The notes under the pieces are model-generated. The model was not told the origin of the DNA. It saw only the letters and a program-made list of their open reading frames with translations, and searched no databases. Below, in pieces: positions 53,370 through 61,170 of a DNA stretch of 64,000 nt; within the stretch, counting starts at the first letter, position 1; each line of letters starts with the position of its first letter. A program made the translations under genes and the position numbers. The stretch spans positions 1-64,000 of the forward strand of contig CALUPU010000009.1 in NCBI GenBank assembly GCA_944322725.1. Reading direction: 5' to 3'. This DNA is from Candidatus Gastranaerophilales bacterium. GTDB taxonomy: Bacteria; Cyanobacteriota; Vampirovibrionia; Gastranaerophilales; Gastranaerophilaceae.

Positions 53370-53774
53370 ATGAAAAATTGGATTATTGCTCTGGCTGTTT
53401 TAATTATTCCCATGATGACTTATTTTGTACTTGATAAAACTAATTCCGATAAAGCTGCATTTGAAGCACAGGCACAGAGTTCTTACTCCAAACCTGTCGT
53501 TATAAAATTTGCATCGCCAATGTGTCTCGACTGCAAAAAAATTGAAAGCGTAATGAACGAAGTAATGCCGGCATATGCTGATAAAGTTACTTATCAAAAA
53601 ATCAATGCCCAGTCCAATGACGCCAATACTTCAGCATTGATTAAAAAATACTCTGTAACACTCGTACCGACACTGGTATTCTTGAAAAAAGACGGAACAG
53701 TTTTTAAAAGAACAGAAGGCTACATGCCAAAAAGCGAACTGGAAAAAATTCTTAAAGGGTTAATCAATGGATAA
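53370..53774 (+). CDS. Membrane-anchored thioredoxin-like protein
   Basis: The ATG at 53370 has AAGGAG upstream. Of 134 residues the first ~20 form a signal anchor (WIIALAVLIIPMMTYFVL). The rest is a thioredoxin fold with the active site MCLDC, a CxxC pair in SPMCLDCKKIE, and the cis-Pro in TLVPTLVFLKKDG. It faces the periplasm, where it would take electrons from the CcdA-type protein encoded next, overlapping it by 8 bases, to reduce disulfides or apocytochromes. Confidence 0.88.
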   Translation: MKNWIIALAVLIIPMMTYFVLDKTNSDKAAFEAQAQSSYSKPVVIKFASPMCLDCKKIESVMNEVMPAYADKVTYQKINAQSNDANTSALIKKYSVTLVPTLVFLKKDGTVFKRTEGYMPKSELEKILKGLING

Positions 53775-54474
53775 TCTTATCAATTTTTTTCAGGCAAATG
53801 TAAAAGGTGAATTCTCTATTGTTATTCTTGCGCTTTGCTTTCTTGGCGGTGTAGTGGCTTCGCTGTCACCATGCGGAATCGGTATGCTTCCTGTTGTAGT
53901 TAGCTATATCGGAAGTTCCGAAGAAAAAAGGACCTCACGCAATGCTCTGCAAATAGTGTTCTTCATACTCGGATTATCAATATGTTTAACCGCAATCGGT
54001 CTGATTTGCGCACTAACAGGTCAAATTTTTGATGCAACAAACAGAGTATATTTTGTACTGTTTTTAACATCATTGATAATGATATTCGGCTTGAACCTTC
54101 TCGGGCTGCTTGATATAAATTTTCCCGTGCTCGTGAAAAAGTTCCCGCAAAGCGAAAAACACAACTTTATTACTTACCCCCTGATACTCGGCATGGTGTT
54201 TGCACTGGCAGCTTCACCCTGCTCTACACCTATTCTTGCAGGAATCATGGCAGCGGCATCAATGAGTGCGAACCTCTTATATGCAGCGTTAATGCTGTTT
54301 TTATTCTCACTCGGACAGGGAATGATTATTCTCGTTGCGGGTTTGTTTACGTCTGTTTTAAAAAATCTTTCTTCTTTTGCAAGATATACTGATATTTTGA
54401 CAAAAATAAGCGGCGTGATTCTTGTAGTGTTTGCGATATTCCTTTATTACAAGGTATTTAGTCAGTTTATTTAA
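53767..54474 (+). CDS. ccdA: CcdA-type transmembrane electron carrier
   Basis: A 235-residue, six-helix membrane protein of the CcdA/DsbD-beta family. Its two redox cysteines are in LSPCGIGMLP and ASPCSTPILAG. It carries electrons from cytoplasmic thioredoxin to periplasmic thioredoxin-like proteins. The 8-bp overlap with the preceding gene gives a matched donor/acceptor pair. A third cysteine pair is not needed in the family. Confidence 0.88.
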   Translation: MDNLINFFQANVKGEFSIVILALCFLGGVVASLSPCGIGMLPVVVSYIGSSEEKRTSRNALQIVFFILGLSICLTAIGLICALTGQIFDATNRVYFVLFLTSLIMIFGLNLLGLLDINFPVLVKKFPQSEKHNFITYPLILGMVFALAASPCSTPILAGIMAAASMSANLLYAALMLFLFSLGQGMIILVAGLFTSVLKNLSSFARYTDILTKISGVILVVFAIFLYYKVFSQFI

Positions 54475-54812
54475 GAAATACTTTATATCGAAGTCACTAT
54501 ATACTAATTGTAGTTTTTTCCACTTATCCTTCTTTTTCCGTGACGCCATTTTTCACGTTTTGTCAGACTTACGTCTTTCTCAACGGAAAAAGAAGGCAAA
54601 AAAAAGCTATGAATCTTTTCGGGTTCATAGCTATTAGATTAGGGATATGCGTATCGTCGTCTTTATTTAAGGAGTATAGTGTTATTCTACACATACTTTA
54701 GTTGCAGAAAATCATACATTGTTATGAATAATTTTTGAGTTTTCATCCGTTTAAGCGATTAATACATGACTTTATAAAATCAATCATTAATAAATAAGGG
54801 GATTCGGTAACC
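54475..54812. other. 338-base gap with two strong inverted repeats, no gene
   Basis: A 14-bp perfect inverted repeat (54528-54541 with 54583-54596) encloses 41 bases with smaller GACG/CGTC pairs. A second hairpin follows directly (54605-54613 with 54624-54632, AGCTATGAA / TTCATAGCT). The first may terminate ccdA, but a 41-base loop is long for that. ATTAGATTAG right after the second hairpin also occurs at the edge of element B. The rest is AT-rich and holds the promoter for the gene at 54813. Confidence 0.6.
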
Positions 54813-54944
54813 ATGAGCGCAAGTCCTGCACAAAAACGATTTCAGCCAGATGAAGTATTTCCTGACAAAAAACTAAACTTGAGTGCAATAATACCGATAC
54901 CGATGATAGGGCAAAATATCTTAAGGGTGTTAAAACTTGTATAA
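54813..54944 (+). CDS. Small 43-residue protein overlapping the TPR gene
   Basis: The frame MSASPAQKRFQPDEVFPDKK continues to NLSAIIPIPMIGQNILRVLK, 43 residues. AAGGGG lies 11 bases before the ATG. It ends eight bases into the TPR gene, whose TTG start depends on AAGGGTG inside this frame, so it may couple translation. No family recognised; it could be a true small protein or a translation leader. Confidence 0.45.
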   Translation: MSASPAQKRFQPDEVFPDKKLNLSAIIPIPMIGQNILRVLKLV

Positions 54945-56388
54945 CAGTATTTATCCGGTACAAATAAAACCATACGTGCCACCTCAGACAAAAAAACAGG
55001 TCGGCAGCAAAGACGAGGAACAGGAGTCCTCTCAGTCGTCTGACTTAAACAGGGAAGGACACTCAAACCCTAACGCAACAAGCCCGTATTCTTCCGTAAA
55101 CCCTGACGGTAAAAGCGCATACGCAAGACAGGAATTTCCTAACGGGAAAAAATCCACAATCGACTATTCAAAGTCTAAAGTCAATATTGCCCAGATTCTT
55201 ACAGACTTTAAAAATACTGCTCTTGCCATAGGTTCACCCCCGAATATTATTCAGGAGGTAGACCAGTACCTTGGCATGGCTGAGACAGAGTCTTTGAAAA
55301 ACGAACCTGACAAAAAACTTATACAGTCTAATCTAAAAAATGCCTCAAATGTACTGGACAAGTTCATTTCAGTCACTCTGAACAAAAAATCCAAAGTCGT
55401 TGAAAACTGGATTGATGCCCTGTTTTTGCAGCAGGTCAACTATAAGTCTGACCCCACAACAGTAAACGAAGATTTTCTCGTAAAATTGCCTGACAAAGAA
55501 ACAGGCGACATGAAGCCGATTTCTCAAAATCTTGTGCAAAAGCCCGAAACACAGGAAGAAATACCGGCACAAACACCCGTTATTCAAACAGAAGGACCCG
55601 TACAAAAAGCTTCAAACGGCGTTTATATTCCTGAAAATGAAAACATAAGAAAAGCCTTTATTCAGGGTAAAAAATTTGCCGCAATAAATGAACCGCAAAA
55701 AGCATTAAATGCCTTTAAAACCGCGCTCGAAGAAGCAATCTCCACAGGCGATACTAACGCCGAAGGCATGGTCTGCTTTGAAATGGGTCAGATTTATGAC
55801 AAAAACGACAACCTTGAAGATGCCCTCAAATACTATCATCAGGCGCATAAAGCCTCAAATGACAACAACCTTAAAGTAAAAGCCCTCTACTCCATGGCAT
55901 CCATATACAATGATGTGGTATATTTTGAACCTGCTATGGAACACTACTTTGCCGCCATATCTTATGCCGGAGAAACAGAAAACCTGAACGCCCAGACAAA
56001 AGCCCTCTCCGACATTGCAGACATGTATGCCGAACGCTACGATATCCCAAACACCTACGAATACTACGGTATGGCAAAAAACATCGCCCTTGAAACACAG
56101 AACAACAAGGTAATGGGTGCAATCTGGTCACGTTCCGGCGACTCACTTGCACTGCTAAATGAAAACGTCAATGCTCTGCAGGATTACAAAGCCTCAACAC
56201 AGTTCTATGAGCAGACAGACTCTGCAATGAAAATGGCAAAAAATTACGAAAAAGCCTCGGAAGTAATGCTGAAACTCGGCAACAGAACAAAAGCAAAATC
56301 TCTTCTTGAAAAAGCGCAAAAACTGGCTGTCAATGCTGACAACGAACAATATGCACAGCAGCTTAACAAACATCTGAGTGTATTTTAG
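54937..56388 (+). CDS. TPR-repeat protein
   Basis: A 483-residue soluble protein. The N-terminal third is disordered and polar (QESSQSSDLNREGHSNP), followed by a helical segment (~85-170). The C-terminal half (~225-480) is a row of tetratricopeptide repeats: AFIQGKKFAAINEPQKALNA, MVCFEMGQIYDKNDNLEDAL, KALYSMASIYNDVVYFEPAM, and RTKAKSLLEKAQKLAVNAD at the end. The start is the TTG at 54937, since no ATG lies near the N-terminus. Such proteins serve as binding scaffolds. era follows 47 bases later. Confidence 0.8.
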   Translation: MYNSIYPVQIKPYVPPQTKKQVGSKDEEQESSQSSDLNREGHSNPNATSPYSSVNPDGKSAYARQEFPNGKKSTIDYSKSKVNIAQILTDFKNTALAIGSPPNIIQEVDQYLGMAETESLKNEPDKKLIQSNLKNASNVLDKFISVTLNKKSKVVENWIDALFLQQVNYKSDPTTVNEDFLVKLPDKETGDMKPISQNLVQKPETQEEIPAQTPVIQTEGPVQKASNGVYIPENENIRKAFIQGKKFAAINEPQKALNAFKTALEEAISTGDTNAEGMVCFEMGQIYDKNDNLEDALKYYHQAHKASNDNNLKVKALYSMASIYNDVVYFEPAMEHYFAAISYAGETENLNAQTKALSDIADMYAERYDIPNTYEYYGMAKNIALETQNNKVMGAIWSRSGDSLALLNENVNALQDYKASTQFYEQTDSAMKMAKNYEKASEVMLKLGNRTKAKSLLEKAQKLAVNADNEQYAQQLNKHLSVF

Positions 56389-56435
56389 CAGTGTTTATAG
56401 TAATTTAATAAAAAAAGTTAAAACGGAATGGAAAA

Positions 56436-57323
56436 ATGAAAGACTATAAATCAGGCTTTGTAGCAGTAATAGGCAGACCAAATGTCGGAAAATCAACCCT
56501 TCTGAACACAATAGTGGGGCAAAAAATCGTTATAGCAACAGACAAAGCACAAACAACAAGAAAAAGAATCAAAGGTATCTTCACAAACGAAGAAGGACAA
56601 ATCGTCTTTATCGACACACCCGGTATCCACAAACCGCTGGACAAACTCGGTGAGTTTCTCATGGATGAGGCAAAGTGTTCTATTCCTGATGCGGATTTAA
56701 TTCTGTTTCTTGTCGATGTTTCAGAACCCGCAGGCGCAGGCGACAAATGGATTGTCGAGAATCTGCTTAAGAAAACTGATATACCGATAATTATTGTTCT
56801 TAATAAAGTTGATAAACTAAAAGACCCTATAAAAAAAGAGCAGAATCTTTTAACCTACAAAATGCTCTTTGATACAAATATGCCCACTGCAAAGGTTTCT
56901 GCACAAACAGGAAGAAACATAGATACTCTTATTTCAACCATTATGAGAAAACTTCCCGAAGGCGCACCTATCTATGATGAAGATGACCTGACAGACGAAA
57001 GCATGCGCTCTATTGCACAGGAAATAATAAGAGAAAAAATCCTTATAAATACAAAAGACGAAATCCCTCACAGCGTGGCTGTTATCATAGAAAAATACGA
57101 AGAAAACGATGACATTGACAGGATTTATGCCAAAATCCACGTTGAACACGAAAGCCAGAAGGGTATTATGATAGGCAAAAAAGGGCAAATGCTCAAAACT
57201 ATAGGCACTCAAGCAAGAAAAGAACTCGAAAAAATGCTCGATAAAAAAGTGTATCTCGAACTTAACGTAAAAGTTTCAAAAGACTGGCGCAAAAAAACAC
57301 CTGACCTTGAAAACTGGGTTTAA
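56436..57323 (+). CDS. era: GTPase Era
   Basis: A ribosome-assembly GTPase that binds the 3' end of 16S rRNA. The G domain shows G1 GRPNVGKSTLLN, G2 region around TTRKRIKG, G3 DTPGIHKPL, G4 NKVDKL and G5 SAQTG. The C-terminal KH domain has HVEHESQKGIMIGKKGQMLK and TQARKELEKML. At 295 residues it is standard. A strong terminator follows. Confidence 0.96.
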   Translation: MKDYKSGFVAVIGRPNVGKSTLLNTIVGQKIVIATDKAQTTRKRIKGIFTNEEGQIVFIDTPGIHKPLDKLGEFLMDEAKCSIPDADLILFLVDVSEPAGAGDKWIVENLLKKTDIPIIIVLNKVDKLKDPIKKEQNLLTYKMLFDTNMPTAKVSAQTGRNIDTLISTIMRKLPEGAPIYDEDDLTDESMRSIAQEIIREKILINTKDEIPHSVAVIIEKYEENDDIDRIYAKIHVEHESQKGIMIGKKGQMLKTIGTQARKELEKMLDKKVYLELNVKVSKDWRKKTPDLENWV

Positions 57324-57330
57324 TTTGGTC

Positions 57331-57364
57331 AAAAAAGAGCCGTATTTAAATACGGCTCTTTTTT
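57331..57364. terminator. Bidirectional rho-independent terminator
   Basis: A perfect 17-bp palindrome, AAAAAAGAGCCGTATTT with its complement, ends era and the convergent gene at 57382. Confidence 0.88.
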
Positions 57365-57381
57365 TGTTTAGAAAAATTATT

Positions 57382-57810
57382 TTATACAGCTTGTGTAGTT
57401 GCTTCTGCAGCTTCTGCCACAGCTTCTTTACCTTTGCCTTTAAAAAGGTTTACTACCCAATTGTATGCAGCAACTGTTTTTGTATTGATATATTCACCTG
57501 CTTTTCCAATATATTTTTGAGCGTAATGCATACCTTTTTCATACCATTTTGCACCATCTTTTAGTACAAGTTCCGGATTAAATGTATCTGGTAAAAATTT
57601 TCTGCCAAGACCGGCTGCTGCGGCAAGAACTACTACTGTTGCAAGAGTTTTTGCAAACCAGTGACTTTTTTTCTTGGCTACAGGCTGACCTGCATCCATA
57701 GGGCTGCTTGCTGCAGGCTGCTGAGTTTGTTGATTATTTGTTGAATATGCAGGCGCTTTAGAAATTGTTGACGGGTCTAAAGGTCTGATTGTCGAGAAAC
57801 CTACTGACAT
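57382..57810 (-). CDS. Small single-span membrane protein, unknown function
   Basis: A 142-residue protein with AGGAG before the ATG. A Pro/Gln/Ser-rich N-terminus (~1-47) leads to one membrane helix (FAKTLATVVVLAAAAGLGRK) and a helical, partly amphipathic C-terminal part (WYEKGMHYAQKYIGKAGEYI, VVNLFKGKGKEAVAEAAEA). It resembles the protein encoded at 22589 in size and layout (charged helices, one glycine-rich membrane segment). No known domain. Confidence 0.65.
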   Translation of the reverse strand: MSVGFSTIRPLDPSTISKAPAYSTNNQQTQQPAASSPMDAGQPVAKKKSHWFAKTLATVVVLAAAAGLGRKFLPDTFNPELVLKDGAKWYEKGMHYAQKYIGKAGEYINTKTVAAYNWVVNLFKGKGKEAVAEAAEATTQAV

Positions 57811-58004
57811 ACTTAAACACTCCTATCTTGTTATACACTTATAATCTCTTAAAACACAGAAAAACTTTTTATTGCCACATGAATGCCAAATGATGAAAAA
57901 CATGAAACATTTTGTTACATTATAACATTTTTTTCGATGTTTTGGAATATTTTTTCAAAAACCGTAATCTTATGAAATATACAATAAAAATCATGGAGAA
58001 ATAT

Positions 58005-60470
58005 ATGTCTAAAATAATCAAACTTGAAAAAAATATACTCGAAAGCGCAAAAATTATTGCCTGCAAAATAAATGATAAAGACACAAGATTACGCACCTAT
58101 GCACTGAACATCGCTGCTTCTGCCGCTGCACAGTGTCTTGATGAACTTGGTCTTGAAACAGATACAAAACTGAGCCTGTACAAAATTTCTTCTTTTGACA
58201 GAAATTTTGAACTTGCGGATATTTATGTAAACGGTTTGAGATTTGATGTCAGAATAACTTTTGACGGAAAAACATTTACGATACCTAAAATTCACGAAAA
58301 ATACGATGCCGTACCTCTTGCATATATTGTTGTAAAACTTGACAAAAATCTTGAAGAAGCAGAAATCAAAGGGTTTGTCGAACCTAAAGAAATCACTTTT
58401 GAAAAAACAGATTCTCCTTACTATGTATTGAGTACGAATATTCTTAAACCGATTGAAAATATCAAAGAACTTGCGGAATTAAGCGAGCCTGTTATACCTG
58501 CATATTCGGCACAGGAGCATGAAAAAATTAAAGAACTCAGCACTGCTTTCATAGATGATGAAATATCGGAAAGTGAAAAAGTATTCTTTATAAAACACGT
58601 TATTGCATGCCCTGTGTGCAGAGAATCATACTGTGACGTAAATGACTTTGATATCATTGTTTCACAGCTGAAAAACTACCATGAACTTCTTAATGACAGT
58701 ACTTTGAGCGTATTATCAGGCAACAAAAAAGAAGTGGACGAAGCTGTTATGGCAAACATGGCGCTTGTGGAAAACGCACAGGAAACAGCCGAACCTGACG
58801 AAATTTTAAGTGATGAACAGACTCTTGGCATACTTGCAGAAAGTTCTGAAGTTCCGGCTGAGGTTCCAGATTTACAAGATTTACAGGAGCCGGAGATTTT
58901 AACAGACGAACCTGAAACACCCGAAGAGCAGGAAGAAGAAAAACAACAAGAAGAAACATCACAGACAGAACCTGAAACTGCGGAAGAAGAAACAGAAGAA
59001 CTCTTACTTACTGAAACTGCTGATACAGAACTCACACAAGATGTAGAAGAGACTCTTCTTGAAGTCTCTGACAGTGATGATGCAATATCTGAAATTGAAG
59101 AAAATACAGAGCCTTTAGAAAAAATTTCCGAAAATCTGGACTCACTCTCGTCAGAAGAGCCTCTTGCCGAACTTTTTGAAGAAGATATGATACTTGAGGA
59201 ACACAAACTTGAGGAAGAAGATTCTCTTTCTCCGATAGAACCCGAAGATTTGGAAACGCTGGACGCTATTGATGACATAATACCCCTTGAAGAACAACCT
59301 GAACAAGCAGAAATTCAAGAACCTGCATACAAACCTCAGGAACCGGTAGAATTAAATTATGACGAAGAAGAAGCTGAATTAATTGAAACACCGATAATAG
59401 ATATAACAGAGCAACAGGAAGAAGAACCTCAAAACGAAGAAGTTATAAATGAAGAAGTTCTAGAAAATATTGAAGAAAATACACTGAACAAAGAAGAAAA
59501 CACTGATGATTTGCAGGAGGAATCTGCTAAAGATGCGGCTTCGGATGAAAATGAAGAAATACAAAGCCTGCTCGATGATGACCTTATGGCACTTCTTTCA
59601 GAAAATGACGAATCTCCGTCAGAAGACACCTCTGCTGATAAAACCATTGCTGAAGAAAATATAACAGAACAGGCAGAGGTATTAGAGCCTGAATATCAAG
59701 AAAATGAAGATGTATATGAAGATTCACAGAAAAACCATAATGAGCCTTCTTCCAATGACGAAGAAACTCCTCATGAATCTGATGAAACAATCAGTACACT
59801 CTTTGAAAATGATGAGCAATCAGACAGCAACTGTACAGAAAAAGAATTTGAACTGGCAGAAGAACCCGTAAGCGCGGAAACAATAAACAAAACAAAAAGA
59901 CTTGCTGTTATGACAGGACTTTTAATTGTTCTTCTTGCTGCAGGCGGCGGCATGCTGTTTATGAATCATCAAAAAGCCGCTAATGACAATTCTATTGATA
60001 CATCAAATCAGGGAGATCAGCTTTTTGACTTCCAGAATAAAGGTTCACAGGAGGATACAGATTCAGAACCAGCAATATCACAGGATATAAACAGGTCTAT
60101 GACAAACTCGTTCTCTGACAAACCTGCTGCAATTACGGTAACAAAACTATCATGGCAAATCAGCGAAAAATTGGCTGCAGAAAATTCTGTTAAAGAATAT
60201 TTACAAACTGCGGGTAAAAATATCCAGATGAATTTACAAAATGATCTTGCAAATTCTGCTGATGTTGCATTCAATAATACAGTAAAAGTTTCGTTTACAA
60301 TTGCACCCGACAACACAATGAAAGGTATGCAGGTACTGGAATCCAGCGGTTCCGATAAAATTGATGAAGCAATATTAAGAAGTATCAAAAATACCTTGAA
60401 ATACGTAAGCGTGCCTAAATTAAAAGATTACAAATCTGATTATTTCTTAACTTTAATAATAAATTTTTAA
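58005..60470 (+). CDS. zf-HC2 anti-sigma-like membrane protein with TonB/TolA-like C-terminus
   Basis: The ATG at 58005 has GGAG six bases upstream; the longer frame is not used. The protein has 821 residues. Residues 1-165 form a globular domain resembling cyanobacterial DUF1822 (FELADIYVNGLRFDVRITFD, GFVEPKEI). Residues ~170-215 are a zf-HC2 zinc-binding anti-sigma module: FIDDEISESEKVFFIKHV, with H198, C202 and C205 in HVIACPVC. A Glu/Asp-rich linker of ~390 residues follows, then one membrane helix (~632-652) and a periplasmic TonB/TolA-like C-terminal domain (~710-821: VKVSFTIAPDNTMKGMQVLE, SSGSDKIDEAILRSI). The sigma-factor gene 51 bases downstream is the likely partner. This combination of parts is not one I know from described proteins. 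Confidence 0.78.
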   Translation: MSKIIKLEKNILESAKIIACKINDKDTRLRTYALNIAASAAAQCLDELGLETDTKLSLYKISSFDRNFELADIYVNGLRFDVRITFDGKTFTIPKIHEKYDAVPLAYIVVKLDKNLEEAEIKGFVEPKEITFEKTDSPYYVLSTNILKPIENIKELAELSEPVIPAYSAQEHEKIKELSTAFIDDEISESEKVFFIKHVIACPVCRESYCDVNDFDIIVSQLKNYHELLNDSTLSVLSGNKKEVDEAVMANMALVENAQETAEPDEILSDEQTLGILAESSEVPAEVPDLQDLQEPEILTDEPETPEEQEEEKQQEETSQTEPETAEEETEELLLTETADTELTQDVEETLLEVSDSDDAISEIEENTEPLEKISENLDSLSSEEPLAELFEEDMILEEHKLEEEDSLSPIEPEDLETLDAIDDIIPLEEQPEQAEIQEPAYKPQEPVELNYDEEEAELIETPIIDITEQQEEEPQNEEVINEEVLENIEENTLNKEENTDDLQEESAKDAASDENEEIQSLLDDDLMALLSENDESPSEDTSADKTIAEENITEQAEVLEPEYQENEDVYEDSQKNHNEPSSNDEETPHESDETISTLFENDEQSDSNCTEKEFELAEEPVSAETINKTKRLAVMTGLLIVLLAAGGGMLFMNHQKAANDNSIDTSNQGDQLFDFQNKGSQEDTDSEPAISQDINRSMTNSFSDKPAAITVTKLSWQISEKLAAENSVKEYLQTAGKNIQMNLQNDLANSADVAFNNTVKVSFTIAPDNTMKGMQVLESSGSDKIDEAILRSIKNTLKYVSVPKLKDYKSDYFLTLIINF

Positions 60471-60483
60471 TTATATGATATGA

Positions 60484-60489
60484 TATAAT
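60484..60489 (+). promoter_or_regulatory. Possible internal extended -10 promoter for the sigma-factor gene
   Basis: TGATATAAT (TGn-TATAAT, 60481-60489) lies 32 bases before the TTG start and could give the sigma gene transcription separate from the upstream anti-sigma-like gene. Confidence 0.35.
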
Positions 60490-60521
60490 CAGTAATTTAA
60501 GATTTTTAATGGATTGCGAAA

Positions 60522-61100
60522 TTGAAAACAGTGAACGAACAAAGAAATCTTATAGAAAAACTTGTAAAATCAAATAATAAATTCAGGGGAAATGAGGACT
60601 TATTAGAGGATTTTTGCTCCGAAACATACAAAAGATCCTACTCTCTATTGGATACAATCGATGCAAACAGTATTGAAGCTTATATTGCAAAAGTTGTAAA
60701 CACTGCCATATTAAATGTTTTGAAAGAAAACGGCAGAGTTAGAAGAAGAGAAAACAAGTATGTAAGCACACGCGAACTTTTAATCAGCCCTGTGCCTGCA
60801 AAACCGCAAAATCTTGAAGTTCAAGAAGCTGAAAATACATCGGCTTTTGTATACGAGATTGCAGATCCAAAAGATTCTTTTGAAGAAAAAATTGTCAGAA
60901 AAGATATTCTGCAAAAAATTGTAGACATTGTTCTTGTTGCTCAGAAAAACGACCCTGCAAAAGAATACTTGAAAATTTTCTATCTAAGATACGTTAAAGA
61001 ACTTAAACAAAAAGAAATAGCTCAGGAAATCAATATCTCACAGGCAGAAGTAAGCAAAAGACTTGTAGAAATTGCACATATTGTCAAATCACATTTTTAA
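60522..61100 (+). CDS. Sigma-70 family (ECF-like) sigma factor
   Basis: A 192-residue protein with sigma region 2 (~20-75, EDFCSETYKRSYSLLDTI, SIEAYIAKVVNTAILNVLK) and region 4 (~125-190, LKIFYLRYVKELKQKEIAQE followed by the HTH INISQAEVSKRLVEIAHIV). Region 3 is absent, as in ECF factors. The region-2 core motifs are diverged from typical ECF sigmas. No ATG is near; TTG at 60522 (GGA eight bases before) or GTG at 60531 must be used. It lies between the zf-HC2 protein and the zinc-ribbon NTPase, and I infer a sigma/anti-sigma pair. Confidence 0.75.
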   Translation: MKTVNEQRNLIEKLVKSNNKFRGNEDLLEDFCSETYKRSYSLLDTIDANSIEAYIAKVVNTAILNVLKENGRVRRRENKYVSTRELLISPVPAKPQNLEVQEAENTSAFVYEIADPKDSFEEKIVRKDILQKIVDIVLVAQKNDPAKEYLKIFYLRYVKELKQKEIAQEINISQAEVSKRLVEIAHIVKSHF

Positions 61101-61170
61101 TCTTAATATCTAATGTAAATTGATTTTTCTTTATACTATAATATTTCTGGTTTAGCGAACGGTTGTAATA

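Noticed and set aside
58676-59278. A 200-codon Ser-rich open frame on the minus strand
   Set aside because: It is the antisense of the Glu/Asp-rich linker of the gene at 58005: GAA/GAT-type codons read backwards give Ser and Val. It has no ribosome site of its own.
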